From Gymnogyps californianus (taxonomy: Eukaryota; Chordata; Aves; Accipitriformes; Cathartidae): a stretch of 64,000 bases of DNA. Location of the stretch: NCBI RefSeq assembly GCF_018139145.2, contig NC_059500.1, positions 49,408,663 through 49,472,662 of the forward strand, written 5' to 3'. Position 1 is the stretch's first letter. Each line of letters begins with the position of its first letter. The notes beneath the pieces were generated by a model, which worked only from the letters and a program-made list of their open reading frames with translations, was not told the origin of the DNA and did no database searches. Position numbers and translations under genes: made by a program. This document shows, piece after piece, positions 17,545-29,491 of this stretch.

Positions 17545-18045
17545 TGGACACATGCTGAAGACAGAGACAGACAGCAGCAAGACAGAGGGAGCACAAGATG
17601 GGGGGCGGGGAGATGGAGAGGCAGAGAGGGAGGGAGGGAGCCAGAGGCAGAGGGACAGTGGCGACAGAAAGACAGAGAGGCAGAGCAAGCAAGACAGAGC
17701 CAGACTGAGAAAGACAGGCACAGGGAGCAGGAGAAAGGGGCAGACTGAGAGACACTGAAGCAGAGCAGCAAGCAGAGATGGACCGAGCGAAAGCACGAGT
17801 GTGCGTACAGCAGAGAGAGCAGGCACGGCAGTGAGAGGGAGAGCAAGAGCGGCAGAGAGTGCGCGCGTGTGCAGCAGTGTGCACACAGCAGCGAGCAAGC
17901 GTGCGGCAGAGAGCGCACACATGCAGTGGAGAGTGTGCACACAGGACACAGGGAGAGACAGCGTGCGGCAGAGAACGAGAGTGTGTGGCAGAGAGAGACA
18001 AAAAGAGAAGGAGACAGAGATAGACAGACAAGACAAAGTGAAAAC
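17545..18045. repeat. Long GA/CAG-rich low-complexity block
   Basis: About 500 bp is built from degenerate GACAGAGA, GAGGGAGG, CAGAGAGAG and GTGTGCACACAGCAG units. The plus strand is strongly purine-rich and locally CpG-rich (GCGCGCGTGTGC near 17862). Because the minus strand is CT-rich it has few stop codons, and all three minus frames stay open for about 190 to 200 codons. The translations are Cys/Leu/Ser/His repeats of no known family. I read this as a degenerate microsatellite or minisatellite in intron, not a gene. Confidence 0.85.
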
Positions 18046-21000
18046 TTAGCCATCTCAAACCAACTTGGAGAAGAGAAAGCACACCACAAGTGTATAGGAT
18101 GTTTCAAAATTAAGGGAGAGCTTAGTAATGAAAAATACAGATTTACCTACTCAAGTCCTTGGTTATAATAAACCAAAATCTTCTTAATATGCAAGGGATT
18201 TCCAACAGTGAGGTCAATCTTAAATCTCAGGTGAAGGGCAGCACACAAAGAAATGCTTTCTCCTAAGACCTACAGATACTGACAAATACAGATACATGTA
18301 TGTGCACCCCTTTTACACCAGACGCCTGCCTACAGTCTCATTCTCACATCTGCTTTTTCATATACCACATAAATGCATTAAATATTCACATCCTCATTAA
18401 AGTCACTCACAAAACTTGCCCATTTGGGTTCTCTAATCCATATAAATCCCATAAAACGGCGAATATCAGTTCTCTTCCAAACCAACATCCAGAAGCCACA
18501 TCATATCCTTTAGCAACCAGGTATTAGAGGAGGACGAGGCCCACCATGCCAAATACTGAACAAAAGCAACCACCACAAATTAATAGGGCCAATTAATAAA
18601 ATAGGCAAATGGAGACTTTGAAGACAGAGGTCAAGGTAGTTCCCATGACACAGAAAATGATTACTCTTTCCCTAACTGCACATCTGCAGGCAGCTACCAC
18701 GTGTGAACATCAGTGTCTGTCTGATCACACAGCAATACGCACGTCTTTCGGACACGCAGCGGATGTGATTCTGATAACCACAGCAAGTTTCTTGTTGCCA
18801 GTTTTTCACTGACAATGCCTGAATAAATCTGTTACTTCTGTGTATTAGAACATCTGGCACATCATCCACAAAGACAGTGCTCCTCTACTTTGTTTAAACA
18901 GCTCCTGCACCTCCTGTAAAACCAACCTGCAATGGTAGATACAGAGCATAACCTAGGTACACAGGGCAAAACCACCGATTTCGATGTTGTTAGCCTTTCC
19001 CTGTTTGGGAATCAAGCACTTATAGATCAAGTATACACTACACATTCTATTGCTATTGCAAAACCAGTCTGAGGTACCTAAATTTGCTTCAAGAAGTTTC
19101 TTTCGTGCCAGTTCTTACCCTTCTATGTCTACATCTCCAAACAGAAGAAATTTATTGTGAGAGTATACCAACGCTTAATTATATATACATGAACATTTAA
19201 ACCTTATCTGATGTATTTGGGGACTTTATGCATTGTTTTTTAGGTCAAATTGCTTGCCATGAGTATTAATTACATATTTGATGTAAAAGTACTTCAGACA
19301 ATTCAGAATGAATCTTCTGACTGACCACTTTTTCTGTGAGCCAATAACCTCTTTCAGGAGAGAGAGTTAAGAGAACATTATCCTCTTCCTAAAGGTGTAG
19401 CACAACTCAATTTTGTATTTTATAAAGTGTTGATAACCTTTACTGGCTAATTTAAATAGTCACCTGCCAAACAAGACTACTAGAATTAGGAATCCCATGT
19501 TATTTCAGTTGCTCTTTTTCACCCTATATCCTGTATTTATTGGAGGCTTCACATACGGTTCCACTTTTTGTCTTCAGTGGGAACATTCAGGCATGGCCAG
19601 AACAGCACACCTTAAATCCTGTTCTCATGTGTTTCAGGTGCTTGAAAATAATACTGTATTTTCCACTTTCAAACTTAACTAAGTAACAAACAGTACACCT
19701 TTGTGACATAACATCCTTCACAGCAATTAAATACCAGGTAAGAGTGTTTCGAAGTTATAGCAATCGTATCGTTTTACTCTTCGAGATATTGCACTTTTTT
19801 CATTACTTATACATCTCAAGTGACATTTTCAAACTATTATAGTAATTCTTGTTACAGTTTCCAAGAATTTAACAAATGCCTACAAATTAAGTCATACTTT
19901 CACTACTTCCATGGGACTTTAGAAGACACTCTATGCAAGGACATTCTTGTTGAATAACTTACATTTCAATCTACTATGTAATTTTGCAATTCAAGAGCGA
20001 TTACATAAAGTGCAGGCTTTGGAGAAGATACACAGAACTTTGTGTCCCAAATATTTAATTTCATTATCTAAAGGTCTATCACTAGAGTGTACAACATATT
20101 CTTTAAAAGATGCACACCACTTCCTATACAGCTTAACAATTGTTTCATTTGGGAATGACAGGGGTTTTATTTGTGTGTTTGTTTGATCAGACCTGTAAGC
20201 ATTCATGGTACTTGGAACGTTGGATCCATTTGCTAGAAAAAACAACCTTCTGATTTTACAAGGTACTTAATTAAGTATGCCACAAAAAAGCAAATCTCTG
20301 ATAGCTTAGTTCACAGTCAAGCAACTTAGGTTCATTATGCCAATCTTCTTTGCACTTCTATAAAGAAAGCATATTTTTCCCAAGAAACATTCATATCGAG
20401 ATAACAGCAATTTAAAAATTCCAAGACTTCCTGTATTCCCAATGACAAGGAATACAGACCCCTAATGCTGCTGAGCCCATGAAGTAAATCAAGGATAGCA
20501 GATTTCATTCAAAACACCTTTAAGAGCCACTTGCTTTCTGAAAAATTTGGAAGAAAGATAACCTATGCAGATGTGTATGCACGTACAAATATACTAGCTT
20601 TTTTTCTTCCTCTCATATGATGAAAAAGTCATATGCACTGAACCAACGGATATAAAATTATTATTAATTACTGATTCCAGCCACCTACTATGAACTGGAT
20701 GCAGGAATAATAAAAATAAAACAATGCAATCTTCTGTGAGTACTCAACAGTTCTGATAGCGAGTGCTTCATCCCTACCATACTGTCTAATTTAGGATCTT
20801 AATTTTTATGCCATTTTTTAAAAGAAACCGTCAAATATCAATAAATTTAGACTTGGAAAAAACCTCCTTATGTCTAACACTTGCAGATAATAAGGCCTTT
20901 AACTGAAATGTACTTGTCACAGACTAACTGTAAAATACATGTAGTAGTAGCGGTTATAGAGACCATGCATGCAAACAATTCCACTGTTTTTAATAAGAAG

Positions 21001-21180
21001 TGTCCATAAAGTGATTACTAACTGCTTAGCTCATTTAAGATTGCAGGATTGCCCTTACTATAGTTTTGCATACAGTGAAATTAAAATCAATTAGCTGACT
21101 TCCAGCTATAAAAGGGAAATTTTATAATAAAATCTCTATAATGCACTTAGAAAGTTATCAAACAGGCACTATGTAACTAA

Positions 21181-21252
21181 GAGATGAGGAGATGGGACAG
21201 AAAGGGGAAGGGGAAGGGGAAGGGAAAAGGAGAAAGAAAAGGAAAAAAGGAA
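21181..21252. repeat. GGGGAA array with G-quadruplex potential
   Basis: A purine tract contains four consecutive G runs separated by AA (21204-21224: three G4 runs then a G3 run), followed by a GA-rich tail. The pattern meets the usual G3+N1-7 rule for a potential quadruplex on the plus strand, which is the non-template strand's complement for this minus-strand gene. Confidence 0.8.
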
Positions 21253-22845
21253 CTGCACAGTGAGACAGACTGTGAACCATTGATGCTGTTTGTGTATGTA
21301 CAGAGTAACCACGCGTAATTGGAGCTGTCAGGTGAACAAAAAGTATGTTTACAATACTGCACCACCAGTAAGCTACCCAGCACATACATTGCTATGTATT
21401 AGTTATACCACAAGCACTCTGTACAAATGTGAAATGCAACTTTTTGTACTTCTGTTTCTCTTCATCTCCTTAGAAAGAAAGAAGGAATAGGCTGTCTTGC
21501 AAATGCTTCTACAATCATTCTGAGGTCAAAAAAGAATGGTAGTTGGGATGGGACAAAAAAAAAAAAGGCAGCTATCACTGAACAGGCCACCAAATTAGAA
21601 GAGCAGTATTTAAAAGCTGGTGATTTCCATGACAGCTTCCTTGAAAAGATACCACCTGTGGAACCTTTTGCACAGCCTTAAGAGTGATCATCACTGTATT
21701 GGGGAAACATTTGCAACTCTATCCTCTGCTGGAGACGTATAGCTGTGTAAACTAAAGTTCATGGGAATTTCAAGGTGTTACATATTACTACTTTATTATG
21801 GAAACACAGTAATACACACAATTTAAATCTTTATCATACGGAAATACATGCATGCAAGAGGGCAACAGTGAGAAATGTCCAGCTTAGAATCTGCCTTTCT
21901 TGAATGTTTGATTTTTTTGACCCTGTTCCTGCAATTATATACTGCATCCAGAACAGAAAATCTACAAATAAATTAAAAAAGATTACTACAGAAATGTACA
22001 CACACTATGCAATACTTGCATTGTCTGACTTCCTTGCACTTTACATGACTAGCTTTCCTCTCTCTGATTCACACAGAAAAGCGCAATGAAAGAAGCATGT
22101 ACTCACTCTGCCTGTCGTTCTCTCATTGAGAAAACAAAATGTTCTGCCTTTAGCAATAATGTATCACAAGAATGAAGTCATTCTGCACAGCTATAAAGAC
22201 TAAGGGATAGTTTGTGTATAAGAAGACATAACAAACTTAAAAACAATAAGGAGGCATTGCACAGAATCCATTTTCAGAGTTGAAAATATGCACATTTTCA
22301 GTTCACTTCTCTTTTTTTTCCATTGTTTCCTCCTAACGAAACCAGTATTTTGAAACATACAAATCTTTAAACCTACGTGAACAACATAGCTTCTATATTT
22401 AAGTATTCCAAACAGCAGTTTGTTTTAACTTAGGAATGCTCAAAAATCACTATTACTTCTAAAACTGTAATATGGAAAAATCTGATACTGACCAAGAAGC
22501 AGCATAAAAATTCTGTCTTTTTTTCTTCTCTATTTGATTTGTCTTCCTTAAATTAAGAGGGGGAGGAAATGGGGGGTGGGATAGAGTGATATTAATTTTC
22601 AAATATAACATTTGCATTTTTCCATAGTCATATTCCCATCAGTTATTTAACACTGTAAGTGCAAAATTAAAAGTTCACATCATCTCTGAAATATCGTATT
22701 CAAGAGTATATACAGAAATTATCTCTCTTTCAACTGTTGACTGCAATAGTTTTGAAGCTTTTTGTTCTCCACACATTCAGAGCAGTCTAGTTTCTTGTTC
22801 TATCTCAGATACAAAAAAAGGAAAAAAAGAAACAGGATTATTTTA

Positions 22846-22986
<141 letters not shown>

Positions 22987-23729
22987 CTAAAGGGAAAAAA
23001 GCAGCATCAATGGTAATTCCCCTTCAGACACATTAACTGGGATGAACTGGGTCCCCTTGAGCCCACTGAGTGGACTTGCATTGATCGCTGGACCTGAAAT
23101 CCATGAATAAATTTAGGACTAATTGATTTTTCGTTGCAAATAAATCTCTAATTCAGAGTGCTGGGAGAGAATGTTAAGAAGAAAAAGCATCTTCCCCTGG
23201 TCTGAAATAAGAAGGAAAGAAGAGACACTAAGGGCTCACAAGCCCACCTGGTATATACATTTCACAGATCTGTCCCCTGTAAAAGCCTCATAAGAAAAGA
23301 AATAGTAATTGTACTTCTGACTCAAACAAACATCAGCTATGAAATTAAAAAGTTCATGTGATCATACAAACAAGAAGCTGGCATGTGAGTTCTGTCTACT
23401 GTACTGCTACTGATCATAGCAGTCCTCCACAATAAGGTTCATTTAATATCAATTCCATTAAACCCCAGATTAAAATGAATAATCCTCAAACAAAGCAAAA
23501 TAAACCAACCTGTAGCTCTGCAATTAACAGAAGGAGGGGAAAAAAACCCCTGCTACTCGATTTCTTATTGTGGACTCACCGTAAGAAATAATGCACTACT
23601 TGGTATTAATCGACTTTTATACAGTTTCTAACTATGCCAATTTGGAGCGGGAACTGCTTACAATTTGCACGAAATTCAGACAGTTTGATATTCAGTTAGT
23701 TTCGCAGGCAGCCTGAAAGGAAAGGACAC

Positions 23730-23960
23730 AACAAAACCCCCAGGCAGCACCGACGCGGCTTCTCCCCGCGGCCGCGACCCGCGCCGAGGGCGGTCGGTGT
23801 CACAGCGCCACCTGCTGACCACGCGAGGCACCGCTGTCAGCCGAGACGCTCGCGTGCCCTCAGAGCGATGCGAACGCACCGGCACACCTCTCGGCAACGT
23901 GAAGGGACCAACGCTTTTGTCTTTGAACGCCACCAGACTCACTAGTGCTGCGCACCAGAC
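23730..23960. promoter_or_regulatory. Intronic CpG-rich island
   Basis: The segment 23761-23880 has about 20 CpG dinucleotides by my count, including a CCGCGGCCGCG block, against an almost CpG-free AT-rich background. It lies about 0.8 kb upstream (in transcript direction) of exon 22855-22986. CpG density of this kind usually marks unmethylated regulatory DNA, such as an alternative promoter, enhancer or insulator. An 88-codon minus-strand open frame crosses it, but it has no recognisable domain and is best explained by the base composition. A transposon-derived origin cannot be excluded. Confidence 0.6.
23803..23821 (-). promoter_or_regulatory. Candidate CTCF binding site
   Basis: CAGCGCCACCTGCTGACCA closely fits the reverse complement of the CTCF core consensus (AGCGCCMCCTGSTGGC type): the CGCC, CCTG and TG positions are all kept and the main departure is A for G near the end. 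The motif therefore reads as a minus-strand site. It sits in the centre of the CpG-rich island, the sort of setting where CTCF sites are common. Occupancy is an inference. Confidence 0.55.
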
Positions 23961-24928
23961 GAACGCTGTTATCGTTACCTAAAAGGCAACATTCTTCCAC
24001 ATATTCCAACGCGTAATTAGTCTAGCAGCATGGATGTGAAATTACATGCATTTTAACACGTAACTTCCGTGGACACATCACTTACATTCATATACCATAT
24101 GCTGCCACACGCCCATTTTTCATTCTATTTAATACAAAACCTATCATGTCCACCTCCAGGAGATCCCAGTAGTCCGACTGGATTCTAATACGGATGGATA
24201 GACACACATACAAATATATATTAGTACAAACGAATAGATGAAATACATTCATTTGGCATACGCTGTAGCTGTTGAGTAGCAATAGCTAGTACTGCAAAAA
24301 TAATCTACTGTCTTTAACAATACACCATCTGATACTAAAACATATACTAAATATACACTAAATACATATAAATCAATAGATACACCATTTACTAAATACT
24401 ATTTAAAATAAATTTCATTTTTCTTAGAGCCTCCCTTGCCCAAAAGAACTCACCAAACATGAATTAAAACATATGTCCATTCATTTTAACTCCCAGATTA
24501 CTTTTTTGTAACCACTTACAAAGTCAGATTTTTTTAAAATGTTGATTATGAGTGAACATATTTCAAATAATAGCACAGCCTTTGAAATCTACCCTGACTG
24601 AAAGAAGTATGCATGTGTAAACCTACTGATACAAAGAAGAAAAGATTTTATTTTATTCGTTGCTCTGTTCTGTGGGAATAGGGAGCCCTACATTTCCCAA
24701 GTTGACCTAAAGAATTCCTGTCAATACCTGTGGCTGCCAAACATATGCACTATGATGCAATTTTTATAACAGGAAAGGTCCTCTACACGTTTTTTGCACA
24801 CACAGTGCACTAGGTTCAGGATATACAGTCCTGTGGAACAAACATACTCTCTAGAGTGTTCTGTCAGCATGTGTAATTCCAGTCAGATGTTAACCTTGCT
24901 GAATATAACAAAATGCATTTCTTTAAAT

Positions 24929-24969
24929 ACACATATACACACACACACATACACACACACATCCATACA
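24929..24969. repeat. CA microsatellite, interrupted
   Basis: About 40 bp of ACACAT/ACACAC units with TAT and CAT interruptions. It is an ordinary dinucleotide repeat and may be polymorphic. Confidence 0.85.
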
Positions 24970-27900
24970 CTTGATTTACATTTTTATAGCTTATATATCC
25001 CAACTTTTCAGTGTCTTTGCTGCCAGTATGCACACAGATAAAAGAAAACATTAATGTGGATTAAGGTACTAAGAATTTATCAACATCAAACCACCAGTGT
25101 TTTGCCTTCTACCCTTCTGAACCGTAGTCAATAGATCTAAATATTTTACTGCACCCTGGCCAATTCATTGTTTGATGTTTAAAAACTCAACCAGAATCAA
25201 AGAAAATTTATTAAATTTCAGCCCCCAAATGAGATACTATTAGCTTTGAAAGTCAAGTTTAACTGCGATATTGATGATTCTCTTTTTTCTGTGACAAAAT
25301 TCACAGGGGAAATCCCTATGTCAAAGTACAAAAGCAGATTGCTAATACTAGGGGGAAAAAAACAATGTATAAGCAATGTAGGTATAATACACACACAATG
25401 CAGACAGTGGAAGTCCTTTTAACCCTATTAGTTTCAAACTCTCCATTTCACTATCGGGGCCTGACACTCACCGAACAATAAAATACAAAAGCCATTTTTT
25501 AAAATGGCTGAATTGTGGTAAACATATGCCATTAATACCACCGCACCAGAAAAGTACATATTAGCTCCTTAAAGAGTATGATATTTTATATGAAGATTCA
25601 CAAATAAAAAAACAACCCCAAAACTTTCTGTGTTTGTAAATACTTAGATCGTAAAGAATGAATCTCATTATCAACATGCATACTGAGAAACAGAAAATGA
25701 AGCTAGAGTTTTCCTTTGAAAAATACTCACAAGGGTTCAGGAAAAATTATAAGAACAAAAGACTGGGCATATACTGTACAAATACCATTACATTGTTTCA
25801 CTAAAAGTGAAAAGTCTTCAAGTTGGCTACATATTCAAGGAATGGAAAGCTATAATGGCCATGCCTACATGGAATCACGCTGGATAGGCTGTATCTGTAT
25901 GAAATCTTAGTTAAGAACTAATTTCATCACTTCCTGGCTATTTGCTTTTTGAGATCCAGAAAGATAATGACAGGAGCTGGGAGACTGTGATTATTTCCTC
26001 ATTCTCTAAGGAAGTAAGCACAGTACTCACATACACACTTACATTACAGAACTATCAGGCAAAGGTAAAACTGGTAATTTTATTAAAAAAACTTTTTTCT
26101 TTTTTGGCAGCTTGACAGGGAGGAAAACCATCCTGTGTAATTAAGCTTTACGATCCAAGTTTCAGAGCTTTTTTGTATTTAATGACACTTTTTTTTTTTC
26201 TCCACATAAAAACTAAAGCAAGACTATTTTATCTGAGAGGTCTCCTTAGGCTAGAGACTTAATGCTATAATCTAAAAAACCTAATCAGCTAATCAGGCTT
26301 ATTGCAATGATTAAAAATGTCTAAAACCAGTCCCATTTCCCTATACCCAAAAATTAATAGAGAGAAAAAATACATAAATGTATCTATATCCAAAGCTAGT
26401 GAAGATTTGGGCTATTTCTGATTTTGGTAAACACAATTTTGGCTGAGACCGTGAAAAGCTGCAAGAGTGATCTGATAAGGAGCATAGTAAGTACTGTGAC
26501 AGTGGGCTGCTAAGTATGATCACTAGATTTTTCAGTTTAGCCTTACATAAATATTGTCTGAAAACAGGCAAAATCACAAACAGGGCCACACAACTCTACT
26601 ACAATACCCAAAACATTTTAAAACAAAGGAGCATAGTGACTTATGACAGTGTTTAACTTTTTAATTAATTAAGAGAGCAACACAGAAGACAACGCTATAG
26701 CCACTCAATTTAAAATCAATAAAGTACTGATGAATTCAGATCAAAGCTGAAACTGAATAATAAACTGAAGTTACGTTATTGACTAAACCAAGGTGTAGAA
26801 TTTGATGGGCTAATCCTACATGTCCAAAAATGATATTAAAAATTCTCTGCCAACCAGAGATAATAATTTTGTCTACAGTCCACTTCTGTGCTCACTTCTT
26901 TGTATTCCCTCTGCACAGTTTGAGCTGGTATGTCCAGTTATGGCCGATAGAGACATGGTACTAAATGCCAGCAAGTTGTAAATGGTATTAAGATGTGCTT
27001 ATCCCTCCCTAATGTTTTTACCCGGTTACTGTGTGACTGGCACAACAAACCTGAGATTTTAGTTCCTTATTTTGGGCCTAATTCAATGCTTTCTTATGGT
27101 GAAAAGAAAATAAGATTATTTATGGATATAAACTTCACTATGTAAGCTATATAGGAGAACCTCTTGTAAGTTCAAAGTTCACTGATTCTACATAAAAAAT
27201 AGTACCTAGAAAGTAAAAGACTTTGGGCTTATTTTACTTTCATTTCCTACTACTATTTTTAATAGCATATCATCTGCAATTTAAACAGTGCAACAAAAAC
27301 TACAATGATGCAATGATTTGGTAATAAGTGAATGGCAAACAATGATTTAGTCTGCTTGACTTTGAGATGACCATATTGCTGAGATAACAGAAGCTACAAA
27401 TATGTTATGCAAATCATTCTAAAACAGTACAAGCAAAATGGTTTCTACCACAGTTATGTGTTCTGCATGTGACGTATAATTAACAAAAATGTTTTTAGAA
27501 CTTAAAACAGGAGGAGGCAGTTTGAATGCAAACCATGTCTTAGTGTTAACCACAGTCTTGTAAATACGTGGCTGATTTAGCTGCATAATGTCCATACCTC
27601 TGGGGCAGCATGTAGAATGGAGGCCATATTGCACAAATCAAAGATGTGCACATCTACCGAACATGGTCCTTTGCCTTCTTCGATGAGAAGCACTTTAACA
27701 GAAATAAGTTATATAGTAACTCATTTGAATGGGTAAGTCTTTGTTACAGTGGCATAAATGATCATGGAACTAAGGAGAATAATAAAGCATATACATTGGT
27801 GGACAGAATTAAACCTTCATGAACACTTCCTAATTTTTTAATGTTTAGTTCTGAATTGTTGATGTTCTCTTACTCTATACTAAAAAATGCAAGTGAATAT

Positions 27901-28494
27901 ACATGAAGGAAGTTGCACCAACAATAGTACTGAATAGTGTTGATAACAGTAGTTCTTCAAGTAAGTTACCAATACAGATAATCTTTCTAAGGATATATCC
28001 ATATACTGTCATTCCTGAGTATGGCCTCTCTAGAGAACAGTGATCACACCTGAAGTGTCAGCCCTTTAAGGGAATACAGACCCCAAAAGATTTGCTGAAG
28101 GATTTGGCATGTGTGACATCCAAAGAAGTATATACCACAGCACCCTTTGGATCCAAGAGACAATCTCTTAGTATCAGTTGCTCATAAACACCAGAGTCTG
28201 AGTGTGCCCTGAAAATACAGAAATCACTCAAAAAGCATATATTCATCTTATTGAATGAGGGCCTATATAATCATGGACACAGTATTTTCCATCAGGATGT
28301 TTCAGCAATCAAGGATCACTCCAGAAGTAGAGGACTGCCTGTGACAAGATTGCATTGCTTAAACTGAAGGCACTTTAACGCAAACATTTGAAAGCTGGAA
28401 AACTATAGCCAGAATTAGAGAGCGAAACAGGTGAGGAATGATGTTGGGAACCAAACCAGTTAACCGAACTGCAAAAAAACCCCTTCAAACTCTT

Positions 28495-28506
28495 CCCCCC
28501 CCCCCC
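28495..28506. repeat. C12 homopolymer
   Basis: Twelve consecutive C bases in intron. Such runs are prone to length error in sequencing and assembly. Confidence 0.9.
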
Positions 28507-28892
28507 AAGAAGGCCAAACCAAACTACACCAAATCACAACATAACTTGCTTAGACAAAATTCTGCCTCATAGGAGGGAAAGGAAAAAGAGCTACATGGTA
28601 CCGTTGAATGGATACTTGTTATATGGCCATCACAGTTAGGTCTGAGTACTCATTAAAGGCCAGCAGATCATTGCATACTCTTTCATCAAAAGAAGGAATA
28701 CATCCTCAAACCCACGGGTCTTACATCTGTTGATAGTGGAGGTTCTAAATATCATTTGCAAATACCCTGCTGCAGGGAGCCATACATGAATGTAATTAGG
28801 TATACCAAATATTTCACTTAATTGAAAATCTACTAAAAATTTTGGTATTAGCATACAGATTTAGTGACTATCCTTTTTTATTACTGCCATGC

Positions 28893-29491
28893 TGTCCCGG
28901 TTTCGGCTGGGATAGAGTTAACTCTCTTCTTAATAGCTGGTACAGTGCTGTGTTTTGCATTTAGTGTGAGAATGATGTTGATAACACACTGATGTTTTAG
29001 TTGTTGCTAAGTAGCGCTCATCTTAAGCCAAGGACTTTTCAGTTTCCCATGCTCTGTCAGCAAGCAGGTGTGCAGTAAGCTAGGAGGGAGCATAGCCGGG
29101 GCAGCTGACCCAAACTAGCCAAAGGGGTATTCCATACCATGGAACGCCAGGCTCAGTATATAAATGGCGGGGAGTCGGCCGGGAGGTGTGTATCGTGGCT
29201 CTGGCACGGGTCAGCGGGTGGTGAGCAATTGCATTGTGCATCACTGTTTTTTTCTTTTTTTCTCCCCTCTTTTTTTTTGTTATATTCCTTTTCATTACTA
29301 TTATTATTATTATTATATTTAATTATCACTATTGTTAGTATTATATTTTACTTTAGTTATTAAACTGTTCTTATCTCAACCCACGAGTTCTGCCTTCTTT
29401 CCCGATTCTCCTCCCCATCCCACTGGGAGCAGGGGGGAGTAAGGGAGCGGCTGCGTGGTGCTTGGCTGCTGACTGGGGTTAAACCACGACA
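28893..29491 (+). mobile_element. Solo LTR of an endogenous retrovirus (copy A, 599 bp)
   Basis: The element starts TGTCCCGGTTTCGGCTGGG and ends TTAAACCACGACA, so it has TG...CA ends. A perfect 5-bp duplication CATGC flanks it at 28888-28892 and 29492-29496. It contains a TATA box (TATATAAAT, 29157-29165), a T-rich and ATT-repeat stretch (29247-29350) and an ATTAAA polyadenylation signal (29359-29364), giving a normal U3-R-U5 order on the plus strand. No primer-binding site or gag/pol sequence follows, so it is a solo LTR left by recombination between two LTRs. It is antisense to CCDC171. The 5-bp duplication fits ERVL-like or some ERVK-like integrases. Confidence 0.92.
29157..29165 (+). promoter_or_regulatory. 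TATA box of LTR copy A
   Basis: TATATAAAT lies about 200 bp before the ATTAAA signal of the same LTR, the expected position for the U3 core promoter. The same site is intact in copy C but changed in copy B. Confidence 0.7.

Noticed and set aside
17464..18107. Three overlapping minus-strand open frames of 190-202 codons, the longest in the window
   Set aside because: They coincide with the GA-rich low-complexity block. Their Leu/Ser/Cys/His-rich repeats follow from a CT-rich strand without stops, and all three frames are open alike.
23676..23942. 88-codon minus-strand open frame across the CpG island
   Set aside because: The Arg/Pro/Ser-rich translation is what CpG-rich DNA gives. It has no recognisable domain, and a plus-strand frame is open over the same bases.
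28893..29491. Full endogenous provirus with coding genes around LTR copy A
   Set aside because: The target duplications directly flank a single LTR and no gag, pol or env-like frame is present, so it is a solo LTR.
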